DNA of 64,000 bases from Argopecten irradians. Taxonomy: Eukaryota > Mollusca > Bivalvia > Pectinida > Pectinidae. Below, piece after piece: positions 13,176-23,528 of this stretch. Position 1 is the stretch's first letter. Each line of letters opens with the position of its first letter. The stretch spans positions 35,379,262-35,443,261 of the forward strand of contig NC_091144.1 of the NCBI RefSeq assembly GCF_041381155.1. The letters are read 5' to 3'. The notes under the pieces are model-generated. The model worked only from the letters and a program-made list of their open reading frames with translations, ran no database searches and had not been told where the DNA came from. Position numbers and translations under genes: made by a program.

Positions 13176-13475
13176 CATCCTCGATACTCCAACGGTTGAT
13201 ATTACTGACGTTATATCCACCCTTGGACTATCTCCTATTAAAACTGGAGACAAGCAAACAGTCTTTCATGTATATCGAAAGAGGCGAATAACGGTACACA
13301 GTGGTTGACTGTGCGGCTTTGAAGTTGGCGTCGGTCTCTCTGTAGTCTCTAAAGGAAGTCTTTGCAAGCCTATGATTGGTCAGATTTTTCTTCTGAACTG
13401 CTTTCAGCTTTACTATGAAATAGTCAAGGGGTTGATGTAACGGCAGTAATAGTAACCCCTGGGGTTATCGAGGAT
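13176..13475. mobile_element. Foldback element with CATCCTCGATACTCC ends
   Basis: 300 bp. The left arm CATCCTCGATACTCCAACGG and right arm CCCCTGGGGTTATCGAGGAT-G are inverted; both arms continue with matching blocks (GACTATCTCCTATTAAAACT against TTTACTATGAAATAGTCAAG). Confidence 0.8.
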
Positions 13476-13775
13476 GCTTAGATAATGGTTTTCACATTTG
13501 CCAAAGAAAATACATATCTAATAAAAAAATTAAGGACCTTTGTTTCGGTTCATATGGTGTTATACCGCCCTAACATAATTTAAAATAATGACCCCTGGCT
13601 ACGCCAAATGTCCATAATTCTAATTAACACAAATGCATATAGTATATTTGAACCATGCGAGACAGCTATGGCTCCATATTGCATTCTGTAAGAATGTACT
13701 GGTGAGTCACAGACCCGTTATAACGAACGTAAAGAACGTTTCTGTTTAACAAACATCGTAGGCATTGGATATTTC

Positions 13776-14131
13776 TTAAAGATGCTCCACAGCCGACAGA
13801 GCATACACGCTACCCATCATTGAACAATAATTGGTGTTTAATTGTGTGTATCTGTGCATGTGTTCAATTAACACAAACGTACATATAAAATAATCTTTTT
13901 TTGCTTTTGGTGCATGCATGCGTATTCAGTACTTCATTTCATATAAGAAATAGTGTCATGGAAGTTCGAGACGCAAAAAATTAATTGACATATACTTATA
14001 TAACAGCTCAATTGCAATGGTGGTAATGGTGTAAAGTAAGTAACTTTTGTAACCGAAGAAAAATAATGATTCGTTTGTCGTGTTTTTGATAGCGAAAAAA
14101 ATACCATTCGTCAGCGATGCAATATCTTCAA
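13776..14131. mobile_element. MITE-A, diverged copy
   Basis: TTAAAGATGCTCCACAGCCG at the left; the right end is mutated (CAGCGATGCAATATCTTCAA). A purine-rich run (GGGGGAGGGGGGAGGAGGGG) follows 250 bp downstream, near 14388-14407. Confidence 0.75.
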
Positions 14132-14689
14132 TATAAAAAAAAGATATAAAACAAAAATTAAATTGAATTAAATTAAAAATTGATGTAAAAAATCGCACTT
14201 CAATTTAAATTTTGTATGCATACGAAACGAAAACAGGAAAAAAGAAGCGAGTTCTTTTTGTATTCTCTAAACGGAACACAAAAATTCTACTTGTCATTTT
14301 ATACTTCCCATCCGGACAAAACTTGACCTAAATGATGTCCTTGTCGATCTTTAGCTCCAAATATAAAGCGCAAGACAAGGAAGAAAGGGGGAGGGGGGAG
14401 GAGGGGAGCAAAATGTTAACAAATATAGAAACACTGCAAACTATAAATGACGCGGGATTGAATTGAACTAACTGAAGTCATTGCAGTCCGGTGGCATGTT
14501 TCATGCTCCATCTTCTTGGTTATATCAAGATATAACAGTAGAGTAAAGTGTAAATGTTTTAATAAGCAGGTTTTTTTAAAGAATGTGCCAAAATACAGAA
14601 TCAGGTAAAATGGGAAATCGGGAAATTTAAACAGGAACTTGAATGGGAAATCTCCAGATTGGAAATATGTGAATGCTCAAAGGGACGTC

Positions 14690-15060
14690 AAGACTGGAAC
14701 GTCATATTAGAAGGGCTTGAACGGAGACAACAAAATGGCTATAAACGATCAGGATTAAGCTGAAGTTTTAGCGAGATTTTTTAGCGGTGTCTTTTAAAAC
14801 ATAATTAGAACATCCGGTACATTACCTGAATTTAATAAGAGGAAATTGTCTGTACAGAGGAGACTGTTGAAAAACTCCAATCAAAGACAGATTAGAAAAA
14901 GTTCCAAGGTCTGGACCTTTTAAAAGCATCTTCAGCAAATAAGTATTGAAAGAATTCAGCAAATAAGTAATCCGGAATTTTCCATCACCAACTGTCCGCT
15001 CCGGGTCCGTTATTTAGAAAATCGTATAACACATCCGGCAGGATTTCCGGTTTGGTTTTC
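14690..15060 (+). pseudogene. Possible remnant of a CR1/L2-like LINE (pre-RT segment)
   Basis: Translation of 14736-14900 gives MAINDQD-stop-AEVLARFFSGVF-stop-NIIRTSGTLPEFNKRKL. AEVLxxFFSxVF followed by a short acidic/polar spacer and PEF is the usual block just before the reverse transcriptase domain in CR1-like LINEs. Two stops and loss of the rest make this a relic; confidence is limited by its length. Confidence 0.4.
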
Positions 15061-16440
15061 CGTCTGACGTGAGAAAGATAACATATGGGAAAAGGTTAAG
15101 GAAGGTAGAATTGGTTAGTTCATGGATCATATGCTAAGTAATTAATGATGTAAGTGCATGTTTACGATGTTTTACGATATTTTTTTATCGTACCGTTGCT
15201 TAGATTAGGCTATGTCTTCACTCACTCAGAGCTGTCAACACGATCATGTTGAGATCAACAGCCAAATTACATTTATTTTGAAGTGTAATGTTTGGTGACG
15301 ATGAAATACCTTATACTGCTCCATAGTCTTCGCTCCGAGACTATCACACAACGCAGGTTTGGGTATCCCTTTGTTAAAAACACCACAAATGCTCGAAACA
15401 GTGTTTAGCCCTGCAGGTACAATGTGTAGGGCGTTAGAATTATACCTTGTACCCTTATTGCATGATCGTAAAAGGCGACTAAATTTAGGATCTTATTATC
15501 TTCTTCCTAACTGGCTTCGTTCTTCCTAATGTCTCCCTTGACACCGTTTCACTTTTAGCCTTCTGTTTATCTTGCCCCTGTGGGGTTACTCCAACAATGT
15601 TAGATGTATAGCACAAGACACTTTTGATCATTACGTCGTGGCAAACCTCTAACAATCGAGGCAGGATCCACACAGCGCAGTTATAGGCTCGATATAGATT
15701 CAGAATTTCCAGTTGTGTTTACACTAACCTTTCACATCCTGAAAGAATTATCCCAGATCATGTTAAATCCAAAATACAAAACGTCACTCTTGCACTTTTA
15801 TACTGAATTTAGACATTTTTTTACCCCCACCACTATTTGTAAGTCTTGTAAGTCTTGTAAGTCTACCCGGTCGCCATTTTTACTTGGTAGTTACAAATTA
15901 CAGAATGGTGACAGAAAGTAAAAATATCATTATCTGCAAAATTCCTTGTAGTATTTTGACTAAAATGCATTAATTTACTTAAATATTTCCAGAATTAATC
16001 AGAACTGATAAAAAAATACTTGTTTCCGTGCATATAAACAACCTTGGTAACCACCGTTAATAATATCTTTCCATTGATACACTGTGCTATAACTTGATAA
16101 ACGGGAAGTGATCGACGAAAATTTGAATAGGATTCAACCTAGATTAACAGGGCTGAACCTGATTGCTATGGGTCAGCTCTAAAATGTGTGATTATTCCAT
16201 GGATTTATATTATGTCATACCTATTCTTATACCAGGATGTGTTCATGGATAACTACCGATTCACGCTAAACATGTTTTTTGACATTCTGGTAAGTTTTCA
16301 CTTCGTAATTAAGTGTCAAGCTTCCGCTCTAATTCAAGGGCGTAACTTGCAAAGACTCATATAGGGGTCGGGCATTAGATCTCGGTATTGCCCATCAGAA
16401 GTTTTTCAATATCGAGATCTAAAATATTGGATTACTGTGA
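15061..16440. other. Unassigned DNA with a fragment of the common bivalve repeat
   Basis: 15425-15640 contains CTAATGTCTCCCTTGACACC and neighbouring phrases also found at 52010-52130. The rest shows only a short trinucleotide-like run (AAGTCTTGT x3 near 15840). Confidence 0.45.
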
Positions 16441-17050
16441 GGTAGGCTCTGGGTTCTGTCTAGCTGAGATACTCCGGCCCTGACACCGGTACCAGACAGA
16501 TTGATGTCTGGGGTAGGGCCACAGCGCAGTGCTATTAAAAGGTGGAATTCACCGACACTGTTTAGTATCGGGCTAGGTGATCTTCAATGGAGACTGCTTA
16601 CAAAATATTACCACCGAGAAGCGACGTCATTTAACTTGGTCTTTACAACAAATGAATAATTTATAATTTATCTACTCACAGTAAACCATTTTATCTTGCA
16701 TGCACGTTATATTATGTCAATACAGTAGTTTCCTTTTATTTTAAATCTTCCTCCTCCTCGTCGCCATTTTCTCATTGTATGCAAATTACCATTTATCTCG
16801 ATGGAATTGCTATTTGAGTCTACTCCAGATAAATTATTCATTTGTTGAAAAGACCAAGGTAAGTTTGGCTTCTCGGAGGTCAGTCTGAATTTTGAAATGA
16901 CCTGGCCCGATACTAAACGGTGTCAGCGAGTTCCACCTTTTGATATAGCACTGCATTCTGGCCCTACACCAGACATGTATTTGTCATAATGTCTAAGTCT
17001 ACTCTGGTGTCAGAGCCAGAGTATCTCGGGCTAGGTGCTGTCCCCTGGCT
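16441..17050. mobile_element. Large foldback element
   Basis: Left arm GAGATACTCCGGCCCTGACA..AGCGCAGTGCTATTAAAAGG..GACACTGTTTAGTATCGGGC; the right arm is its inverse (GCCCGATACTAAACGGTGTC..CCTTTTGATATAGCACTGCA..TGTCAGAGCCAGAGTATCTC). About 200-bp arms and a 200-bp centre. Diverged, no frame. Confidence 0.65.
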
Positions 17051-17400
17051 GAGACACACCAATGTCTATAAAGTGGTAGTTTCTGCTCCTGCTTAGCACT
17101 CAGCATTTTGGGAGTGGGACGACTGATTTGTCCATTGTCAGTATAATATGACAGGGTGGGGTGTGCTGCTTGGTGTTTTCAGTGGCATACTTTAATGATA
17201 TACATGTAGCAGTACTATAAAAAGTGCAAGAGTTCCACTATACAAGAAGACACAACACAATGAATATACCGCAGTCTTCCAAAACATGCACTAAACATTT
17301 CATACAGACAACACAACGTGTACCCACATACATGCATGGAATGTCATCCTTACATGACCTTGGCTGTTAATAGGGCATTAATTTTATTCAATAAATAAAT
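17051..17400. repeat. Common bivalve dispersed repeat, partial
   Basis: Reads through AAGTGGTAGTTTCTGCTCCT, GGAGTGGGACGACTGATTTG, GTATAATATGACAGGGTGGG and AGTTCCACTATACAAGAAGA, then CATCCTTACATGACCTTGGC and an ATAAATAAATAAAT tail. Related fragments (both orientations) are at 15425, 49017, 49760, 52010, 52440 and 54930. Confidence 0.7.
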
Positions 17401-17514
17401 AAATAAAATAAATTGATCACAGGCACCAAATGTTATAGGGGTGTGTAATGTTTTCAAGTTATTCAGAATATATATGTATATATATTCGCTAGGTTTTCAT
17501 ACACATATTCCAAT

Positions 17515-17740
17515 ATTGGGCAGGACGTGGTGGCCATGTGGTTAGGATGTCCCGACATATTACCACAAGCCCTCCACCTCTGGGTCGTGAGTTCAAATTC
17601 CATGTGGGGCAGTTGCCAGGTACTGACTGCTAGTCAGTGATTTTTCTCCGGGTATTCCAGCTTTCCTCCATCAACAAAGCTGGCACGTCCTTACATGACC
17701 TTGGCTGTTAATAACTTAATAGGATGTTAAACTTATAAAA
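17515..17740 (+). mobile_element. tRNA-derived SINE
   Basis: Begins GGGCAGGACGTGGTGGCCAT. It contains an A-box-like TGGCCATGTGGTTAGGATG and a B-box-like GAGTTCAAATTCC about 55 bp later, the internal RNA polymerase III promoter layout. The tail joins the same CCTTACATGACCTTGGCTGT phrase as the preceding repeat. It is not a functional tRNA gene. Confidence 0.65.
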
Positions 17741-18226
17741 CCGAAACCAATATTGGGTTAACACTTATAAAACCGAAATCAATATTGGGTTAAAACATAC
17801 TAATACAAGAATAATAGTAATATTAATAGTACTGATATAGGTCATTGGTGATCGACTGGATCCAGAATTTTTACATCATATATAAACAAAATTATAATGT
17901 ATTTGTAAAAAGACAATTTAAAAAATATTTTTCTTCAACTCCTACAATATAGTTAATTTATATTGTGGGAAAGCAATCAGTCTTTCTCAGAATCCTATAT
18001 GCTATCAGACATTTGACTTATTCACCCCTGAAAATTCATAATGAATTGGTCTAGGACAGCCAAACAGATATGATATGCATTGGCAATACACTGAAATGAT
18101 AACGATACTTTCTGGCAATACCATAGTAGAAATATTTTTCATGTTAAAATTGTTTTGTATATTGTGAACCTTATTTATACACTCAAAGCTTTTATTTCCT
18201 GCATTGAGGTTTATTTTTTCTGTTTG
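17741..18226. other. Upstream flank of MFSD13A
   Basis: Probably intron or promoter-proximal DNA before the leader. No TATA box or non-coding exon could be placed. Confidence 0.4.
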
Positions 18227-18231
18227 ATTTA

Positions 18232-18526
18232 GGTTGATGTTGCCAGCCCTTTGTCCACGATGGTATATAACTTCCTGAAATCTTCTCTCCTTGAAACACC
18301 TTATAGAGGATGTCTTCAGAAGTAAAAGTATAAATGATTGATCAACATAAAACAGCAGAAGATCTAGAAGAAGAATGACATTGGCTATGGAATTTTATTG
18401 TGTATTTGATTGGTTACATCTAGCTGCTGTGTTCTGTGAAAATGCTGCAACGTAAGCAGGCACAATATAGAATAAGAACGAAAATTCTTGTACAAACATA
18501 AGATTAAATACATTATAACCAGCATT
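18232..18526 (+). promoter_or_regulatory. Probable 5' leader of MFSD13A exon copy A, rich in upstream ORFs
   Basis: A long pyrimidine-rich tract ending tttgatttag sits just before 18232, so the coding exon probably begins there as a spliced leader; a non-coding exon further upstream is implied but not located. Before the main ATG (18527) there are at least five upstream reading frames: 18237-18278, 18260-18325, 18310-18333, 18334-18378 and 18375-18455. The last three abut or overlap (TAA directly followed by ATG, then ATGA). The same leader is repeated at 20184-20478. Confidence 0.45.
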
Positions 18527-19224
18527 ATGATGTTTCTAAAGTTTAACATTGACAGCAGAGTGGATTTATACTATGGAGCTATGGCATTCTGCCAGACCAT
18601 TCTCCATAATATATTTCTTCTCTACCATGTTGATTTGTTTGTTTCTGTTTACAAAATCGACAAAATGTCTTTCTGGATAGGAGAAACTATATTTCTGATA
18701 TGGAACTCGTTCAACGACCCGCTTTTTGGATGGCTGAGTGATAAACAATATCTATCTCCTTCAAAGAAGAGTTCCGAATATCCTAACAGTGCCTTTGAAA
18801 TCGTAACGAATCGTCTGAATGCATTAATGTATAATGGGCCTTTACTAGCCATATCATTTGGTTTATTTTGGTTTCCTTGGGGATATCCCGGACTTCAGTT
18901 CGTTGTTTGCCTCTGTCTCTATGATGCTTTCCTCACAATAGTGGATCTTCATCATTCGTCATTGCTCGCGGATTTAGCCGTGTCCGCCAAGGAACGAACT
19001 CGTCTCAATACAATGAGTTCACTTTTCAGCGCATTTGGTTCAGCATCTGTGTTCTTTTCCTATCTGGTTTGGAGTAAAGAAAATCTGCATTACTTTAGAA
19101 TATTCTGTTCATGTTTGGCTATTTTTGCTTTTTTCGGATTTATTGTGGCAGCAAATTTGATGAAACATGATAGAACAAGAAGTTTAAAGAAATCCTTTTC
19201 ATATGACGACTCTTGGACTAACAG
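18527..19224 (+). CDS. MFSD13A: MFSD13A/TMEM180 first coding exon, copy A
   Basis: First coding exon (232 codons plus two bases) of an MFSD13A/TMEM180 homologue, a multi-pass membrane protein placed in the glycoside-pentoside-hexuronide/cation-symporter-like branch of the major facilitator superfamily; its substrate is unknown. The start is the first ATG of the frame ([10 protein letters not shown]); the frame also runs 13 codons upstream without a Met. Hydrophobic segments lie near residues 14-38, 48-70, 100-120, 121-142, 162-182 and 189-212, giving the N-terminal six-helix half. Residues 63-71 (NDPLFGWLS) are the family's conserved loop after helix 2. The exon ends AACAG|gttggt in phase 2, which fits exon 2 at 22232. 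Read through the donor, the frame continues 31 codons to a stop, so the open frame alone overstates the exon. Copy A differs from copy B by Glu156 (Asp in B) and two silent changes. Whether one or both copies are used cannot be seen here. Confidence 0.88.
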
Positions 19225-19804
19225 GTTGGTTAAAGCTTTATACATTGAATATAAAATTATTTTAGCAGCTACTACTTGAAAATTTCTATCATTATGACCG
19301 TCAATATACTCTGTGTTTATAGTGAAATGACTATTTTGTAATTATATATATATATGCATGAATTGATTTGTGAATAAGTTTCCAAATATGTTGCTGGAAA
19401 ATGATTTTCAAAAAGTTAAAATAATGTGATGCATTGTTAATTCTCAGATCTTAAATGCACAAGCTTTCAATTCATAAAATGGTTGCAATTAATTTCCATT
19501 TTTTCATCTTCGCTAGCCAAGGGTATATTCAGTAATACAATAATCTCCCTAGGAGAGTATCGTATTGGCTAGCGGAATTGGTTTACAATATCATAAACCT
19601 TATTTATGAAAGAATCATATTTTCCCTTCTGAATATCAATGTGTGATTATAGAACCTATTGCCATATAAACCTGAAGTCAGAAACACTTAATTTTATCTG
19701 TCTTATTCTATTTATAAAGTTCTTTTAGGCTCAAGTCTCAGTCCTTTCAGTCCTTTTATTTATTTCATTGTGAAGCTTCTTTCTGGAGAGCTGTGAATTT
19801 TACA

Positions 19805-19975
19805 TACAGTCAAACTTGCTATAATTGTCACCTCTGTATAAAGGACACCTGTCTATAAAGGACAGGCTCATTAACCCTGTTTGGTGCAATTTATATATTT
19901 ATAAAGGACACCTGTCTATAAAGAACATTTTTGCTATGTGATCGTTGGTGTCCTTTATAGACAGGTTTGAATGTA
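19805..19975. mobile_element. Small TA-flanked MITE in duplication unit 1
   Basis: About 170-bp foldback element with ends TACAGTCAAACTTGCTATAA and GACAGGTTTGAATGTA, which are inverted repeats beginning and ending in TA. It contains repeats of ATAAAGGACACCTGTCTATA. It is the same family as the element that brackets the intron 3 minisatellite. Confidence 0.6.
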
Positions 19976-20478
19976 CATGAAAATCTTAGTGGAAAATTAT
20001 TTGTCAAGAAATTATTATATCACGTACAGCAGAGCATCAAGTTGACCCTTGACTTTTAGAAGGAAAAAGAACATTTCTGAGAAATCTGAAGAGCCAAAAC
20101 ATATGTAAAATGTGCTTCAAAATTAAACCCAAGTGTCAAATCTGATTTCTGAGAGTCAAAAACATACTCTCAGGGGTTATTTAGGTTGATGTTGCCAGCC
20201 CTTTGTCCACGATGGTATATAACTTCCTGAAATCTTCTCTCCTTGAAACACCTTATAGAGGATGTCTTCAGAAGTAAAAGTATAAATGATTGATCAACAT
20301 AAAACAGCAGAAGATCTAGAAGAAGAATGACATTGGCTATGGAATTTTATTGTGTATTTGATTGGTTACATCTAGCTGCTGTGTTCTGTGAAAATGCTGC
20401 AACGTAAGCAGGCACAATATAGAATAAGAACGAAAATTCTTGTACAAACATAAGATTAAATACATTATAACCAGCATT

Positions 20479-21176
20479 ATGATGTTTCTAAAGTTTAACA
20501 TTGACAGCAGAGTGGATTTATACTATGGAGCTATGGCATTCTGCCAGACCATTCTCCATAATATATTTCTTCTCTACCATGTTGATTTGTTTGTTTCTGT
20601 TTACAAAATCGACAAAATGTCTTTCTGGATAGGAGAAACTATATTTCTGATATGGAACTCGTTCAACGACCCGCTTTTTGGATGGCTGAGTGATAAACAA
20701 TATCTATCTCCTTCAAAGAAGAGTTCCGAATATCCTAACAGTGCCTTTGAAATCGTAACGAATCGTCTGAATGCATTAATGTATAATGGGCCTTTACTAG
20801 CCATATCATTTGGTTTATTTTGGTTTCCTTGGGGATATCCCGGACTTCAGTTCGTTGTTTGCCTCTGTCTCTATGATGCTTTCCTCACAATAGTGGATCT
20901 TCATCATTCGTCATTGCTCGCGGATTTAGCCGTGTCCGCCAAGGATCGAACGCGTCTCAATACAATGAGTTCACTTTTCAGCGCATTTGGTTCAGCATCT
21001 GTGTTCTTTTCCTATCTGGTTTGGAGTAAAGAAAATCTGCATTACTTTAGAATATTCTGTTCATGTTTGGCTATATTTGCTTTTTTCGGATTTATTGTGG
21101 CAGCAAATTTGATGAAACATGATAGAACAAGAAGTTTAAAGAAATCCTTTTCATATGACGACTCTTGGACTAACAG
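20479..21176 (+). CDS. MFSD13A: MFSD13A/TMEM180 first coding exon, copy B (nearest to exon 2)
   Basis: Second copy of the first coding exon, 1,952 bp downstream of copy A and adjacent to exon 2. Spliced from here, the full protein is 501 residues in six exons: 20479-21176, 22232-22349, 23374-23470, 31324-31495, 32603-32796 and 33727-33953 (1,506 nt including stop). That is close to the roughly 517 residues of the vertebrate protein. All junction phases agree. Asp156 replaces the Glu of copy A; the other two differences in the exon are silent. Copies A and B cannot both be joined in frame, because A ends in phase 2 and B's likely acceptor (about 20183) sits in its untranslated leader. They must therefore be alternative first coding exons, or one is unused, or the duplication is an assembly artefact. 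Confidence 0.88.
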
Positions 21177-21756
21177 GTTGGTTAAAGCTTTATACATTGA
21201 ATATAAAATTATTTTAGCAGCTACTACTTGAAAATTTCTATCATTATGACCGTCAATATACTCTGTGTTTATAGTGAAATGACTATTTTGTAATTATATA
21301 TATATATGCATGAATTGATTTGTGAATAAGTTTCCAAATATGTTGCTGGAAAATGATTTTCAAAAAGTTAAAATAATGTGATGCATTGTTAATTCTCAGA
21401 TCTTAAATGCACAAGCTTTCAATTCATAAAATGGTTGCAATTAATTTCCATTTTTTCATCTTCGCTAGCCAAGGGTATATTCAGTAATACAATAATCTCC
21501 CTAGGAGAGTATCGTATTGGCTAGCGGAATTGGTTTACAATATCATAAACCTTATTTATGAAAGAATCATATTTTCCCTTCTGAATATCAATGTGTGATT
21601 ATAGAACCTATTGCCATATAAACCTGAAGTCAGAAACACTTAATTTTATCTGTCTTATTCTATTTATAAAGTTCTTTTAGGCTCAAGTCTCAGTCCTTTC
21701 AGTCCTTTTATTTATTTCATTGTGAAGCTTCTTTCTGGAGAGCTGTGAATTTTACA

Positions 21757-21927
21757 TACAGTCAAACTTGCTATAATTGTCACCTCTGTATAAAGGACAC
21801 CTGTCTATAAAGGACAGGCTCATTAACCCTGTTTGGTGCAATTTATATATTTATAAAGGACACCTGTCTATAAAGAACATTTTTGCTATGTGATCGTTGG
21901 TGTCCTTTATAGACAGGTTTGAATGTA
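21757..21927. mobile_element. Small TA-flanked MITE in duplication unit 2
   Basis: Duplicate of the element at 19805-19975, carried along by the 1,952-bp duplication. Confidence 0.6.
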
Positions 21928-22231
21928 CATGAAAATCTTAGTGGAAAATTATTTGTCAAGAAATTATTATATCACGTACAGCAGAGCATCAAGTTGACCC
22001 TTGACTTTTAGAAGGAAAAAGAACATTTCTGAGAAATCTGAAGAGCCAAAACATATGTAAAATGTGCTTCAAAATTAAACCCAAGTGTCAAATCTGATTT
22101 CTGAGAGTCAAAAACATACTCTCAGGGGTCTACTGGATCCTCTCCCTAAGAAACATATACAATGTAATTGTTATATGAGCCTGATGAAATTGTGCGATAT
22201 TTAGTTTGCCATTTTGAAATTAATTTCGTAG

Positions 22232-22349
22232 GTCAGAAGAGTTCTGTGATCACGGCAGTCCATCGGTAAAACCTGGCCTCACCACCTTTGTATCACAGCT
22301 GGGGAATCAGTACAACTTTATATGGTTTACCATAATGAACCTTATACAG
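22232..22349 (+). CDS. MFSD13A: MFSD13A exon 2
   Basis: 118-bp exon with acceptor cgtag|GTCAG and donor ATACAG|gtataa. The first G completes Arg233 of exon 1; the 39 following codons (234-272) are the cytoplasmic linker between the two six-helix halves (SEEFCDHGSPSVKPG) and the start of helix 7 (QYNFIWFTIMNLIQ). It ends in phase 0. The region aligns by eye with the central loop of TMEM180 proteins. It is too short to appear as a convincing open frame and was found from splice sites and frame continuity. Confidence 0.85.
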
Positions 22350-22421
22350 GTATAAATCACTCGTTTGTTTGTCACTTAATTAACCATCAATACTTCATGA
22401 TAAGCTATGTGTTAAAGATGC

Positions 22422-23117
22422 TCCACCACTGACAGAGCACAAACAATACCCATCACTTAAAGATGCTCCACCGCTGAAAAATGGTAATTTTTCACTATCA
22501 AAAACAGGCGTAGACGATTTAGTATTTTTCTTCAGTTGCAAAAGTTACTTATCTTACACCATTACCACCATTGAAAAGTTTGAGTTTCTAATTTTACATC
22601 AAGTTAAAAATATGAAAAATAATTAATTGCATCCCGAGAAAATTCCGTCGTACTATATCCTATATAAAATTAAGTACTGATTGTGCATGTACCAAAGGCG
22701 AAATCAATTATTTCATATTATTTTTTTGTGTTAATTAGGCAAATATAAACACGATTAAACACCAATTATTATTCAAATGATGAGTATCGCTTATGCTCTG
22801 TCGACGGTGGAGAATCTTTAAACAATAATTGATGTTTAACACAAAAAAATATATAAAATATAATTCATGTTGCTTTTGGTGCATGTGCAATCATGATCAG
22901 TACTTCATTTCCATATAGGACATTGTGCCACAAATATTTTTCTGGACGTAATTAATTATTTTTGATATTTTTATCTTTAAGTTAAATGAGAAGCTCAAAC
23001 TTTTTGAATGGTGGTAATGTTGTGAAATAAGTAACTTTTGTAAGCGAAGAAAAATACCAAATTGTCTGCTCCTGTTTTGGATAGCAACAAAAATAATCAG
23101 CAGTGGAGCACCTTTAA
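22422..23117. mobile_element. MITE-A copy interrupted by a second MITE-A (MFSD13A intron 2)
   Basis: Outer copy of MITE-A. It starts TTAAAGATGCTCCACCACTG and ends AGCAGTGGAGCACCTTTAA. It is split at 22457-22822 by an inner copy in the opposite orientation. Removing the inner copy plus one TTAA restores a continuous outer element of about 334 bp. Confidence 0.85.
22457..22822. mobile_element. MITE-A, inner nested copy
   Basis: About 362 bp between two TTAA tetramers, with ends AGATGCTCCACCGCTG and CGACGGTGGAGAATCT. The internal sequence (ctatcaaaaacaggcg, ccattaccaccattg, gtgcatgtaccaaagg) matches the other MITE-A copies. No coding capacity. Confidence 0.88.
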
Positions 23118-23373
23118 GTGGTTTTTGTTGTATTAAATACTTTCACTTTAACTTTTTTTTTGTTTTTGTTGTTGACTTTTGGGTTTTGTGTGTGTGTTGG
23201 GGATGTTTTGTTGTTGTATTTTTGATTTTTTTAGACATTTTTTTTCACATTAATCACTGAATAAAACTTATTTATTTGTAAATAAAAATTGAAAGGATTC
23301 ACCTATATTTCACTATTTAAGTTTTGAGGAATGTCACATTCAATTATCTCTACACAAAATGTTATGTTTTCAG

Positions 23374-23470
23374 GTTTTTCACTGCCACTTCAATAGCAAT
23401 TTTTTTCCATTGTTTTTGGAAAATTTATTAGGAAACTCTGTGAGCTCAAGCTTCGGATCATTTTTGATTG
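23374..23470 (+). CDS. MFSD13A: MFSD13A exon 3
   Basis: 97-bp exon with acceptor tgttttcag|GTTTTTC and donor ATTG|gtaagt. It encodes residues 273-304 plus the first base of Gly305. The stretch [19 protein letters not shown] is the most family-diagnostic part of the gene (vertebrate TMEM180 proteins have a very similar [14 protein letters not shown] stretch). It enters in phase 0 and leaves in phase 1. It is followed within 60 bp by the transposon end that begins the large minisatellite of intron 3. Confidence 0.9.
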
Positions 23471-23528
23471 GTAAGTAGTTAGATGTAACAAAGAGCTATA
23501 ATTTCGTGTGACAATTGATCAAAATAAC

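Larger units (their letters stand above)
18227..20178 (+). repeat. 1,952-bp tandem duplication, unit 1
   Basis: Unit 1 of a direct tandem duplication covering leader, first coding exon and about 950 bp of the following intron of MFSD13A. Bases 18227 onward match 20179 onward at a constant offset of 1,952 with no indel. I found only three substitutions (18994 a/t, 19000 t/g, 19123 t/a). The break lies in the 5-bp microhomology-like context ATTTA. Confidence 0.93.
20179..22129 (+). repeat. 1,952-bp tandem duplication, unit 2
   Basis: Second unit, ending at 22129 where unit 1 would continue into unit 2. After it comes unique intron sequence (ctactggatcc). At its left edge the pyrimidine tract present before unit 1 is replaced by the tail of unit 1 (actctcaggggttatttag). 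Confidence 0.93.

Noticed and set aside
17515..17600. Possible tRNA gene
   Set aside because: A- and B-box-like motifs are present but no complete cloverleaf could be drawn and the unit continues into a repeat tail; called a SINE.
18566..18852. Minus-strand open frames opposite MFSD13A exon 1 (also at 20518-20804)
   Set aside because: They are antisense shadows of a well-supported exon.
19225..19279. Coding sequence after the exon 1 donor (reading on to the stop at 19279)
   Set aside because: The family continues with the exon 2 linker; the AACAG|gttggt donor joins 22232 in frame, so these codons are intronic.
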